Shown: piece by piece, positions 53,461 through 63,421 of the stretch | How the letters are laid out: every line of letters begins with the position of its first letter | Position numbering within the stretch: position 1 is the first letter of the stretch | From: Schistocephalus solidus | Lineage: Eukaryota; Platyhelminthes; Cestoda; Diphyllobothriidea; Diphyllobothriidae | Length of the DNA stretch: 64,000 bases | NCBI GenBank assembly: GCA_017591395.1 | Contig: WEDG01002810.1 | Span: 1-64,000, forward strand | Direction of reading: 5' to 3' | Program-made: the position numbers and the translations under genes | The notes under the pieces: model-generated | What the model saw: only the letters and a program-made list of their open reading frames with translations | Database searches by the model: none | Told to the model about the DNA's origin: nothing

Positions 53461-54255
53461 TTATTATGATTGTGAGGGTTTTGTCTTTTTATTAGTTTAG
53501 ATGGCGTGCGCTGATGTGGCTTAGCCTCCGGTCGTTTACCGCAGGTTGTCGTGGAGGCGCATGTGTCCTAATAGGCCCATGCGGTGTGTAAATGTGCGGG
53601 AACAGTAAGGGCAGTGGAGGCAGGCGCGGTGACTGTATGTCGGAGCCCCAGGCACTTGTTCATCAGCCTACGTGCGATGGATTCGCAGGTGACCGACCAG
53701 GCCGATGCATGAGTTGAAGTTGCGGGCGCATTGTGGGCAGGAGAAATCGGTAGAGGCTGCGGGGATGTCATTCATGGTAGTGAGGGTGGCAGCGGCGGTA
53801 AGAATGGCAGGAGCGGAGTGTGTGCACGATGTATAGGTGTTGTTGGCATTGCGGTGAATTCCGCTGTCATGGATGCGCATTTGACCGAATAGGCCCATGT
53901 GATGAGTGAATGCGCGAGGACAGTGAGGACAGTGGAGACGACGATCTCTGCTCTGTGTTGGTGCACCAGGCAATGGTTCACCAGTCTCTGTACGATGGAT
54001 TCGCAAGTGACTGACCAGGCCGATGCGTGAGGTGAATGTGCGGTCGCATTGAGAACAGTTTAGGAGAGAGCCCCCATCGCTGATTTTGGTGGCGGTGGTA
54101 GTGAAGGCGAAGGCGGTCTTGGTTGCGGTGGTGGGGGTAACAAACGATGAGTAAAGGGATGTGGTCTCTACGATGGTGGGAGTAATAAAATTGGTCCCAG
54201 GATTGAGGGTGGGGGAGTCTGAAGGAGGGTTGGCAGAATTTGATGTAGAATTAGG
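53461..54255 (-). pseudogene. C2H2 zinc-finger tail of an RTE-like retrotransposon polyprotein
   Basis: On the minus strand a Ser/Thr/Pro-rich linker (54255-54075, SANPPSDSPTLNPG then TTATKISDGGS) leads to four C2H2 units. The first, CSQCDRTFTSRIGLVSHLRIH, is complete. The second, CPHCPRAFTHHMGLFGQMRIH, has the first His replaced by Gln. The third, CPQCARNFNSCIGLVGHLRIH, is complete. After a TAG comes the fourth, CPYC...GHMRLH, ending HDNLR with a stop at 53536-53538. Linkers carry the hallmark GEPLPGAPTQSRD. I recall this arrangement from the C-termini of diphyllobothriid RTE-type polyproteins, where it probably binds RNA or DNA. RT and endonuclease are missing in this copy. Confidence 0.75.
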
Positions 54256-56539
54256 TGACTGTACATACAGGCCCTAACATCAACCATGACCTTTGTTGAT
54301 ACAGCCAACCTGGCGGACGTCATCGCCTACGCCCTCGCATGCTCAGCGATACACGGAATGCCTCTGACAGATTTTTCGCACACATAAATTCGAATTTTCC
54401 CTTCCCCTCGCTGCCGACTAGGGTAACTATGTTTCCGCTGTCCACCTAGACTTTGCATCCAATAGCGATGCGGTTGTGTGTGCATAGGGACACACGAACG
54501 TTCTATTGTCGTCATCTCCCTCGCCAGAAACAAATAATGAGCAGCAAATATTGCAAAAGATAGAAAGTTCTTAATAATAGCCGATAATGATTTAGTCAAG
54601 ACCGTTGAAATGATATCACTGTGTTTTTTGGGTGGATTACTTCGAAGAGTATGCCGACCTTATAAAAGTATTAAACAGCGCGGTTTGTGAAAATTATTAA
54701 CGACTCTGACCTTAAAGAAGATGTCACGTGTAAACTATATCTTCCAGGCAATCAACGTCCTCCCCGCAATCCGTTTTTAAGAAAATTCTCCGATGAATGA
54801 CTCCTCGTACGTTAGAGTTGTCAAGGTAGAACGGTATTTCATAACGGTAGACGTATTAGATCCTCGGTACACCAGGGCATTTGTGGCCTCGGGTAAACCG
54901 AGGATTGTTTTATGCAGATTATCACATATAAAGGACAAGCACGCGGCAAAATCAAAAAATCGAGATCTTTAGGTCAGGTTTAAACAGCTGCACTTACCGG
55001 TGCCAATAAATGTGGTTACACTTTTTAAATGCTACTCAACGCTGCATAACTCTGAGAAATAATAGGAAAGCTCCTGCATGTTAAAGTTGCAGAGAAAATC
55101 AGTGCGAAAACAGCAAGGCCATTTTACAGTTTTCATAGCCTAAACGATGAAAATGGATAACTGGAAACGCATATTTAGGAAGGAGAGGTGAAGTGTACCT
55201 CGCAGAAGTGGTGTGAAAATCAGAGGACGGGAGATTACCAGGGCAAGTTAATATAGAACACAGTGTCTTGCTGCCTGCGCATGTCGGGTTTCTCCCTTCC
55301 AAGTGGCGCAACGTTCCCGGGCATGCATTTTAAAGGCACCTTGGTGTCAACAGCTTGACCACTATAAAGAGATACTCTGTACTGAAACAATGAGGGATTT
55401 AAGTTTCCTTTTTTGAAAACCATTTAGGCAAGTTTTCAACTTTTCTGACTACCACTTTCATTTTTATTGGTCCAATTTAATCACATCCGCACAATCATTT
55501 CGCGTGCTAGCGTTCTGCTCTCTTCCCTTTATATAGTTTTCAGCTCCACTTCCTCGATCAGATTTGTATTCATCGTATTGATTTTCTGTACCAATGCAAC
55601 TTCCTGTATGCGGTTTACTCGTTTCGATGTCAAACAGCAAAGGGTATCAGTTTATATGCTGTCGTGAAATTTCTTCATATGAGTAAATTCTGTTGTTTAA
55701 GTCCGTCATGAGTTCCTACCTGGACAAAGGTCTGAAAAAACAAGACTGAAATAACTACGAAAGCATAGAGGTGCAGTTGATAACTAGCCAAGGAGGAAGT
55801 GGGAAATGAGCCGTAAGGATGACGTCGACAAGGAGTTTTCTCCCTATGTTAAACTTGAAGAATTTGGCAAGCTAAGTTGTTACAGTATAGTTTACGCTCA
55901 TGTGTAATTTAGAAACACAGCGGGCTGAAGAGTAACAGTTTTCACAAAATCTTTGTATATATATTTTATCACTTTGCCACTTAAATATCTTAGAATGGGG
56001 CGTTTGAGTAAATCAAATATGGTGAAAAATGCTCCAATATAAAGCGAAAAAATGGATTCTTTCATTTTCAGCGGGAAATACATCACTTATTTTCAGGGAA
56101 ATCAAAAACATGTAGAAACATCCACATTTTACTTTGATAAAGGTACAGTACGCAGACATTCATTGGCAAAATATCTAAAGAAAGAGCTTTTTAAAGTATA
56201 AGATATTATAAAATGGGATTAAATTGGTCACAAGCAGATTACTAGCCACATTTTTCTATGGAAGTTCATTTTTCTCGACAGTGAGCCATTTACATTAGAA
56301 AAAATATCCAGAATATCACTTCTCCAGTAAAGGGTTCTAAAAATTTTATATTGTGAAGGTCTTGCCAAACATATAGAACCATATTGAAACTCATGGCCTA
56401 TCGCTTTAAAACACTGAAACTCATGAAGCAGTCGCCATTATTTCAAAACGAGGTGGAATTAATCGTAATCCAGTATCAGAAATAATCATAAAAGTTCTAA
56501 TGAAAGGAAAGTTATTTCAATATACACAAAATTGTATGC
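54256..56539. other. Anonymous sequence
   Basis: No element or gene recognised in 2.3 kb. Frames of 60-90 codons on either strand overlap and lack motifs. Confidence 0.4.
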
Positions 56540-56908
56540 TTACGATTTCACCTGACCATTCTTTTTACATTTACTATTCACAGGTACAACAATTTTCAGG
56601 TGCTCCGAAATTGCCGCTTTTGAAAATAAGTTGGTTTTTCTAAATAAAGAAATAAAACTTTTCACATTTGATCTATGTTTTGAATTCACCGAATGCTGTT
56701 CATTACTATTTAGAAGCTTTGGTATATGCGTTGATGCCAGTTTGCGAGAGATTATCAATTTTTCGTAAATTTCCCCATTTTGCATGAGCTTGGTCACCTT
56801 GTTGAATTCCTTCGGACACTGGTCTGTGGTGCTGTCAAGTACAAAATGTTCAGCGATAAATCCCCAGTTAGCACAGGTTAGCAAATTGCCAAGCGCTGAG
56901 ATGCGCAT
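56540..56908 (-). CDS. Unrecognised 122-aa protein or exon
   Basis: A minus-strand ATG frame of 122 codons with protein-like composition: MRISALGNLLTCANWGFIAE, STTDQCPKEFNKVTKLMQNG, then a Lys/Ser/Asn-rich C-terminus. An in-frame TAA lies 81-83 bp upstream of the ATG, and CAG/GTGAAA near the end (about 56550) could be a splice donor, so it may be a first exon. No domain recognised. Neighbours are anonymous sequence upstream and downstream, with a CR1-A remnant beyond. It could be a chance ORF in AT-rich DNA, but its length and composition are above the local background. Confidence 0.3.
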   Translation of the reverse strand: MRISALGNLLTCANWGFIAEHFVLDSTTDQCPKEFNKVTKLMQNGEIYEKLIISRKLASTHIPKLLNSNEQHSVNSKHRSNVKSFISLFRKTNLFSKAAISEHLKIVVPVNSKCKKNGQVKS

Positions 56909-57199
56909 TACAGGTGCACAGTGTAAGCCAGGCGGAGAACTGGCTTAGAGAGGCGCGGACTATAGCATGCTGAAATAACCAACTGAACAAACCTACCCCG
57001 AGTAAAATGAGTTTTTCTTACACAGTGTGTGTGAAATTGGCGGATTAACAGCATTGATTTTCCCCAATTACTTGCGGAACCAAAGTGGCTTCATTCCACC
57101 ATATTGAAACATTGTATGCACGTTTATATATCGTGGTTCACTTAGAATATGACAAATAAATCTCTACGTTTCGTATCTGTAGCCTAAGAGCTGAGCGCT

Positions 57200-57870
57200 A
57201 ATTAACTTGGCGAATTTACCCCGAATTTCAGCCCCATTTGTCGTCCGTACAACCTACGTAATTTTTCACTGATAATACTTCCTCCTTCATTCTAAACTTT
57301 CTCTGTTCTTTGCTACCAGGTGTTGATTTCGTTGGAATAACGTGTCAATCGATATAATGTTATCAAATAATTTGTCTGCTTTCAAGCAAAGACTGCACAT
57401 CTATCTAAACACTGATTCCAGTTACCTTTTAGTTTCTTCATCATTTCTGAACAGCTTTCTGCACGAAACCGAGAAAGGACCATCGGGAGTATAGGAAACA
57501 GTCTCCAACTTATGTCTTCCGTGCATCCTCTTCTCCATGAACTATGGTGTTTTTATAACACATCCCTCGGTAAAACGATCGTCAAACAATCGGGTAACGT
57601 GTGCACGCTCATTTTAACCCGCCTATGTTTCGTTTGCCGATAACCATAATCAGAATTCCAATCTGAATACTAAGATGTGCAGGCTTGACATTCATCGTCA
57701 ATTCTAATGCGAAATAGCATCCCTGAGGGTACTTTATTGACTTCGTACTCAATTGCACCATCTTCCATTAGCCTTTTGCACTGCGCGAAGTAGCAAACTA
57801 CCATGCTGCTTCATATCAGCACGCAAAACAGTTTTTCTCCTGCACGTAGGTTGATTCACCTCAAAAGCGG
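57200..57870 (+). pseudogene. Old CR1-A copy (A5), RT C-terminus and 3' UTR
   Basis: Plus-strand DNA aligns with CR1-A from ACCCCTGTTAGTTTTCC (A2 3200) onward: CTCTGTTCTTTGCTACCAGG, TTTCAAGCAAAGACTGCACA, GAGAAAGGACCATCGGGA, CATGAACTATG, and ATCAGAATTCCAATCTG. Divergence is high and all frames are broken. The 3' tip hairpin and tail are no longer recognisable. Confidence 0.7.
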
Positions 57871-58067
57871 AACGACTGACGCTTGAGGCATGGTATTCTG
57901 ATACCAACTAGCTCGACAGGCATCTAGATCTTCCTGCGGCCTATAAAATCCTAGATCATTAAATGCATAAATATCAGGAAAAGACAGTCGCACAGACCTT
58001 AGGTATGCTAGTGAACTAGGCCCCGCGAAAACCCATCCGAAGACGATGCAGACTTACAAGCGTCCTC

Positions 58068-58227
58068 CATCGAGATGACGGTGCGTAACGCCAGCGGCCG
58101 CCAAGACCGACAAAACCTGTCATAAAACTGAGACAGCGAAAAAAAGACATCGAGATGACGGTGCGTAACGCCAGCGGCCGCCAAGACCGACAAAACCTGT
58201 CATAAAACTGAGACAGCGAAAAAAAGA
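58068..58227. repeat. Exact 80-bp tandem duplication
   Basis: Units 58068-58147 and 58148-58227 are identical base for base (start CATCGAGATGACGGTGCGTA, end GCGAAAAAAAGA). Perfect identity in a region of decayed repeats means either a very recent duplication or an assembly artefact. Confidence 0.95.
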
Positions 58228-58257
58228 CATCACTTCGATCCCGCTAAGTTCGGTCAG

Positions 58258-58572
58258 TCATTCAAAATCCTGATTGATATTTGACATTATACGCTTTGAA
58301 ATGTCATCGCAATTTAAACTGGCTCCGTTGACCAAATTCAATGTCTCAGATAATTTTTGATCATCTGGCCATTCATTTTTCTCCGATAACATGGATGGTG
58401 CCGGTCGTTTTAATTGCAGTTCTTTAATGAACGGTGCCAGTCGGCTCTTATCGCTGAAACAGAAGCTGTGCGAAATACGAAGCTTTCCAAACACAAGCCG
58501 AAACAGTGATTTAGAACGGTCGGCAGACCATAAAAACAGATCAATTGCATTCTTCTTGTAATGTCCCTCCTA
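58258..58572 (-). CDS. Unrecognised coding exon or pseudogene, part 2
   Basis: A minus-strand frame open from an AG at 58573 to TGA at 58258: GHYKKNAIDLFLWSADRSKS, LFRLVFGKLRISHSF, then LAPFIKELQLKRP and a Glu/Asp/Asn-rich C-terminus, DDISKRIMSNINQDFE. Composition is convincingly protein-like over 100 codons. It lies just downstream of, and in a different frame from, the ORF at 58574-58870. Either an intron end (ATAATTAG/GAGG) or a frameshift separates them. No family recognised. Confidence 0.35.
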
Positions 58573-58573
58573 A

Positions 58574-58870
58574 TTATCTTAAGTTGTCAGACCTCTTAGA
58601 ATCCACTTCTTTCCTGTTCACGACTATTGCAGTAACGGAGGGTACAGCTTGTAGCACTAAGTTGCCTGGAACGGGATTGACTTTTTCGGGAATCGTCACG
58701 CATAACGTTAGCACTGCTAAACATTCTTTTATCAGTTCATTAAAAAGGGAAAACAGAACCCTTTTGAAGGGAATTCCATGTGAATCTGTACATATTTCCG
58801 TTCGCGTACGCCGGCTGACGGAAGGAATTTCAAAAAGCTCTAAACCACACGAAATAGCATCCACTTTTGA
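58574..58870 (-). CDS. Unrecognised coding exon or pseudogene, part 1
   Basis: A minus-strand ATG frame (ATG at 58864) of 96 codons: MDAISCGLELFEIPSVSRRT, CTDSHGIPFKRVLFSLFNEL, IKECLAVLTLCVTIPEKVNP, ending KEVDSKRSDNLR and TAA. The frame stays open upstream of the ATG to a TAG near 58883. It sits immediately next to an ~860-bp duplicated block beginning at 58917. With 58258-58572 it may be a two-part gene disrupted by one small indel. Confidence 0.35.
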   Translation of the reverse strand, partial: SKVDAISCGLELFEIPSVSRRTRTEICTDSHGIPFKRVLFSLFNELIKECLAVLTLCVTIPEKVNPVPGNLVLQAVPSVTAIVVNRKEVDSKRSDNLR

Positions 58871-58916
58871 ACCAGGATTCTAGTTGTGATGCTTCAGGCG
58901 TTTCAGACCTCACATA

Positions 58917-59780
58917 CTCAAAAGTGGATAAGCAAATCAGTCGTGGAATTCTCATCGCGCCTACATCGTGTGTTAGGACTAGCGGATCCTACATCAATGT
59001 GCATATCCTAATCGATTTATTTTGCTGCTGTGACGTCGCATTTCTTCACTGAGCGTTTTTATTGCTTATCTGACCTTAATCTAACTAACACATGGATATA
59101 AATATCCTCCAAATCACAGACTACATTCCGCTACATTCCAGGGTGCAGGGGGAGGTTTAATATTGTAAAAGGTTTCACTGTAATATCTCACAGGGTCTCC
59201 TGTAATACGAGACATAGCTGTTCCACTGTTCAACCTTCATCTCAATTGCCAGTGGGCGATGGGGGGGCGTGCAATCCATGCAGTTGTTGATCATCTGCGC
59301 ATAAAGGGTCATCATTGCAATCTGTCTATGATGGTCATCTCCATTCAAATGGGCTTACGAATATTGTCGTCAAAGACAAGGGAGGACGGAACGGGCATTT
59401 CTCGCTTATAAGTTGTCTTCAGCCAGTCGTAACCAAACCCCAGGTGCTGCACTATCCAAAGATCAACCCCGCACCCCGTTGATCAGAAGTCCATCACTAT
59501 AACCATTGAGGCCCGGGCTCGATGTCTTGCCGGTTTAGATCAGGCATATTGCCTGCATTCATCGATGAACGCTCCTCGATCGCTAACGGAAATCACTGGT
59601 CCCGCTCTGCCTTGAGGCTCACTCTCGAGCCCGGCCAGCAGTCGCACAGCAGCTATTAGTAGAATAGGCAAACGAATTTTGTTGGCAAAGACAAGGGGGA
59701 CTGGATTGGCCATTTCTGGCTTATTAGCCGTCGTGAAACAGTCATACGCAACCCCAGGTCTTGCACCACCCAGTGATCAA
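58917..59780. repeat. 860-bp duplicated block, copy 1
   Basis: Nearly identical, in the same orientation, to 62461-63320, offset by 3544 bp. It includes AAAGTGGATAAGCAAATCAG, a non-coding middle part with GGGCGATGGGGGGGCGTGCA, and two antisense tRNA-derived SINE units (59340-59530 and 59580-59790). Differences are scattered substitutions at a few percent by eye. The short plus-strand ORF at 59679-59870 is a by-product of the SINE body. Confidence 0.9.
59340..59530 (-). mobile_element. tRNA-derived SINE, antisense unit 1
   Basis: The minus strand from 59530 reads GAGCCCGGGCCTCAATGGTT (A-box region), GGACTTCTGATCAACGGG, a body with CTGGGGTTTGGTTACGACTG, and TTGTCTTTGACGACAATATTCG. It matches the plus-strand SINE at 59849-60070. 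The B box is degenerate (GGGGTTGATCTTTG). Confidence 0.65.
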
Positions 59781-59790
59781 ATGCGTGACC
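59580..59790 (-). mobile_element. tRNA-derived SINE, antisense unit 2 (body)
   Basis: The minus strand carries the SINE body and tail: GACCTGGGGTTGCGTATGAC, GGCTAATAAGCCAGAAATGG, TTGTCTTTGCCAACAAAATTCG, CGAGAGTGAGCCTCAAGGCAG. It lies in tandem with the unit at 59340-59530, so the block contains a SINE dimer. Confidence 0.6.
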
Positions 59791-59848
59791 CATTGAGCGT
59801 TCATCAACGAATGAAGGCAGTATTGTCAATCAAAATGGGTAAGACAAA

Positions 59849-60070
59849 GAGCCCGTGGCTCAATGGTTAGAGTGATTGACTTCTGATCAATGCATCGCGG
59901 GTTCCATCCTCGGGTGGTAAGCCACCTGTGTTTGGGTATGAATGGCTAACGACGGCTAATAACCCAGAAATGGCCATTCCATTCTCCCCTGTCTTTGCCG
60001 GCCATATTCATCTGCCTATTCTTCTAATTCTAGCCACTGGCGAAGCTCGAGTGTGAGACTCAAGGCAGAA
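59849..60070 (+). mobile_element. tRNA-derived SINE, sense copy
   Basis: Head 59849-59921: GAGCCCG acceptor-like start, A box GTGGCTCAATGGTTAGAGTG (59855-59874), an anticodon-arm-like ATTGA-CTTCTGA-TCAAT (TCT in the anticodon position, so an Arg-tRNA ancestor is possible), and B box GGGTTCCATCC. The T stem pairs with one mismatch, but the acceptor stem does not close, so this is not a functional tRNA. The body shares CGGCTAATAACCCAGAAATG and the CTGTCTTTGCCGGCC segment with the antisense copies. It ends near CTCAAGGCAGAACG. Confidence 0.7.
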
Positions 60071-61379
60071 CGCGATGAGTGAGTTCTTTAGCGTTCGGTG
60101 AGCATTCACCGACGAATGCAGTCAACTGGACTGGTCTAAAGACTCCGGGGGAAATTCTTGGACTAAGTAAAAATTTATGGCGGCTGTACTGAAAATTCAA
60201 ATCCTGATGCAAGGACGAAGGCTGAATGTTCAATCTAATTAACTTTCGAACGAAATGGGAGGCTGCAGGATTACACGGTCTTTCATGGTGAACCACTAAT
60301 CGAATCCCAGCGATGATCTGTTAGGAGGTAAATTTGTACGAGTCAAATCCCTAACGACGAGTAGTTACTGTAAATAAACAAATCTCAAGTTCTCTTCGTT
60401 ATATTTTATTATATAACCTAACGCACCTTAAAATACCGAAATCTTCAAATGATTTATAATCAATCGCAAACAGGCATCAACGCATGTACCAAAGCCATGA
60501 ACTAATAGTGAATAACCTTCAGAGAATTTAAAACTAAAAGGAAATACTAAAAGTTATGGTGCTTTGCCTATTTATACTAATTTTTTTTAAAAAGTGGCAA
60601 ATTCCGAAAACATGAAAAATCGCTATAATTGTAGCAAATATATTAAAATACGTTTGTCGAGTGAAATCGCAAACATACCTTTTTGTGCATATTAAGAGAA
60701 CTTTCATTTTTTCAAATTTTTTCATTAGTATTTATGGTAGTGGATTATGATTAGTCTCTGACCGTCCTTGAAATGCCGCCGAATGCTTCAGGCTTTTCAT
60801 TGTTTTTGAACCACTAGGCACAAGTTTGGCTTTTTTCCTGTGTTTATCCAAAAAAACGTCAGAAATATGTTTAAAATAATTGTTAAACTGTATATAATCC
60901 TTGTTTTAAGAAATAGTTTGATTCCACATATTTAACTTCACCTAATTTTTACTGACGAAAATCAGAATTTCCGGTTCCAGAAGGAATTTATTTGAAACCT
61001 TTCTTGTTTATATTAATGCTCCTTTATAGTGCATCGCATAAAAACAATGGGCTTTGTTGTTTGCTATTTAATAGCATAGGAAATTTCTTCACCATCGGGC
61101 CACATCCGATTTCACCCAAATCCTGCCTGTTTTCCTTCAATATACAAGATTTCAAATGCAGTGTTATTTATTCAAAGGCTTTCTGAGACAAAAATCCATC
61201 AAAAACCGAAATACCAAGGCAAATGTGCGTTAAACTACTCACCAAAACTTCGATCCCGACATTGAATTGTTAGGTCATCTACTGGTTCTCAGTGGTGCTG
61301 GGGCGGCTCCTGTAAGTCACTGGAATAGGAACTAACCTGTAACGCATGGAACCTTGCACTTAATTCCAGGGAGATTTTG
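60071..61379. other. Anonymous sequence
   Basis: AT-rich, with no gene or element recognised. A plus-strand 64-codon frame at 60992-61186 has no motif. Confidence 0.45.
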
Positions 61380-61570
61380 TTAGTGTTGAAATGAGGGTTA
61401 GTGTTAAGATGGGGATGAAATATAAGTTTAGGTTAAAGACCATTGTTAGGGTTAGTATTACTGTTAAGATATCAGTTAGAACACGGGTCTATATACCCTT
61501 CCTGGAATTTAGTGGAAGGCCCCTGCTTTACTGTGGCCTTCCTATTCCTATGTTCTACAGTGTCTGTTTT
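61380..61570 (+). repeat. Degenerate GTTAGG-type tract and a palindromic segment
   Basis: From 61380 to 61475 the motif GTTAG(T/G) recurs in loose succession (AGGGTTAGTGTTAAG, TTTAGGTTAAAG, GTTAGGGTTAGTATTA), telomere-like but irregular. At 61523-61552, GGAAGGCC and GGCCTTCC form an 8-bp perfect inverted repeat with a 14-bp loop. Neither is long enough to assign a function. Confidence 0.5.
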
Positions 61571-61829
61571 CACCAACTGACGCAGATTTTTAATGTAATT
61601 CATTTTGTTTACATCCACGCGCCTATTACAATTATGAGTTCACGCATTCATAGAAAGGATCTGAGGATCCTTACTCTCAAATATCTCCAGGAACTCGGAA
61701 GATAACCTGTCTTTGCTGTTTATTCGGGCAAGAAACTTTCGGAAAAAACATCGGCTTTATTGAGACCTCGGTGTGTTTGCGAGGTTTCGGTCTTTGCAAA
61801 AAGGTGCCTAGATAATGACGTTGCCTGAC

Positions 61830-62110
61830 TCTTCAAGCACTCCCACTCCGTGGGATCCGAGCCAGGTGTGGTGATACGCTGAGGAGCGCCTCCGGCCGCG
61901 CCAGCCACCTGCGCCCTCTTCCATCTCCGGTCTTCTTGACTCTGTCTTGACACCGGGCTCAGACGGGGGAGGAGAGAGTGCTGTAGCTGCAGCGCAAGGC
62001 TACTATCACTTAAAACTAATTCACGCGTAAGTCACCGTCCCTGAACCACCCTTCCGTGGAGCATACGGTGGAAATCTTCGGATTACGACGGTCGAACTGT
62101 CACAGATAAT
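61830..62110 (-). repeat. Dispersed repeat M, copy M3
   Basis: Reverse complement of 52640-52930 with high similarity: ACAGTTCGAC, CCACCGTATGCTCCAC, CAGGGACGGTGACTT, GTGAATTAGTTTTAAGTGAT, GTGTCAAGACAGAGTCAA, GAAGACCGGAGATGG and CACACCTGGCTCG, in order. It supports M as a multicopy family. The minus-strand ORF at 61953-61720 overlaps it but is probably incidental. Confidence 0.75.
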
Positions 62111-62404
62111 GACGTATAGCCGAGGTGCGCTTCATACATTCCCGGTCACCCCGAGGCTGGTGCGATGGGCAATAGCTGGAAAACCAAACGGATGACACTC
62201 GACAGTTTATAATTTCGGTCAGCTGTGTGACAACAAGAAAACCACGTGGTGTTACTTTGTAAGAAAGAACGGTACGAATCGGCTTTTACAGGATGCATCT
62301 GTCAGAAGGTACACGGGAAATGCGGGGGGCATAGATGAGCCGAAAATCTTGCCAACTGTTGTATCCCAAGTTAACAGTTCATTTCTGATCAGATTAACAA
62401 GTAA
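62111..62404. other. Anonymous sequence
   Basis: Nothing recognised between repeat M3 and the SINE-derived junction at 62405. Confidence 0.45.
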
Positions 62405-63330
62405 CATAGGCAGGTGAGTATTGTCGTCAAAGACAAGGGAGGACGGAACGGGCATTTCTCGCTCAAAAGTGGACAAGCAAATCAGTCGTGGAATTCTCAT
62501 CGCGCCTACATCATGTGTTAGGACTAGCGGATCTTACATCAGTGTGCATATCCTAATCGATTTATTTTGCTGCTGTGACGTCGCATTTCTTCACTGAGCG
62601 TTTTTATTGCTTATCTGACCTTAAACTAACTAACACATGGGTATAAATATCCTCCAAATCACAGACAACATTCCGCTACATTCCAGGGTGCAGGGGGAGG
62701 TTTAATATAGTAAAAGGTTTCACTGTAATATCTCACAGGGTCTCCTGTAATACGAGACATAGCTGTTCCACTGTTCAACCTTCATCTCAATCGCCAGTGG
62801 GCGATGGGGGGGCGTGCAATCCACGCAGTTGTTGATCATCTGCGCATTAAGGGTCATCATTGCAATCTGTCTATGATTGTCATCTCCATTCAAATGGGCT
62901 TACGAATATTGTCGTCAAAGACAAGGGAGGACGGAACGGGCATTTCTCGCTTATAAGTTGTCTTTAGCCAGTCGTAACCAAACCCCAGGTGCTGCACTAT
63001 CCAAAGATCAACCCCGCACCCCGTTGATCAGAAGTCCATCACTATAACCATTGAGGCCCGGGCTCGATGTCTTGCCGGTTTAGATCAGGCATATTGCCTG
63101 CATTCATCGATGAACGCTCCTCGATCGCTAACGGAAATCACTGGTCCCGCTCTGCCTTGAGGCTCACTCTCGAGCCCGGCCAGCAGTCGCACAGCAGCTA
63201 TTAGTAGAATAGGCAAACGAATTTTGTTGGCAAAGACAAGGGGGACTGGACTGGCCATTTCTGGCTTATTAGTTGTCATTAGCCAGTCATACCCAACCCC
63301 AGGTCTTGCACCCCCCGTTTCTCAGAAGTC
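62405..63330. repeat. 860-bp duplicated block, copy 2, with fused SINE piece
   Basis: 62461-63320 is copy 2 of 58917-59780. The preceding 62415-62460 (ATTGTCGTCAAAGACAAGGG through GGGCATTTCTCGCT) repeats the internal segment 59360-59405, so the copy starts by joining an internal SINE piece to the block start. It contains antisense SINE units at about 62885-63065 and 63125-63330. The ORF at 63224-63481 is a by-product. Confidence 0.85.
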
Positions 63331-63421
63331 CAACGCTCTAAACATTTTTAAACTGGAAGGTAAAACGCTGGATGACTTACTGATTCGAATGCCTCGAAAT
63401 TGTGTCAGGCAGCAGCTAAAT

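Noticed and set aside
59679..59870. ORF MLAKTRGTGLAISGLL and its twin at 63224
   Set aside because: Both are the same stretch of the antisense SINE body in the duplicated block; not a gene family.
59849..59921. tRNA-Arg(TCT) gene
   Set aside because: The acceptor stem does not close and the same unit recurs with SINE body sequence in the duplicated blocks.
61380..61475. Interstitial telomere repeat
   Set aside because: The GTTAGG-like motif is irregular and never forms consecutive TTAGGG units, so a telomere relic is not supported.
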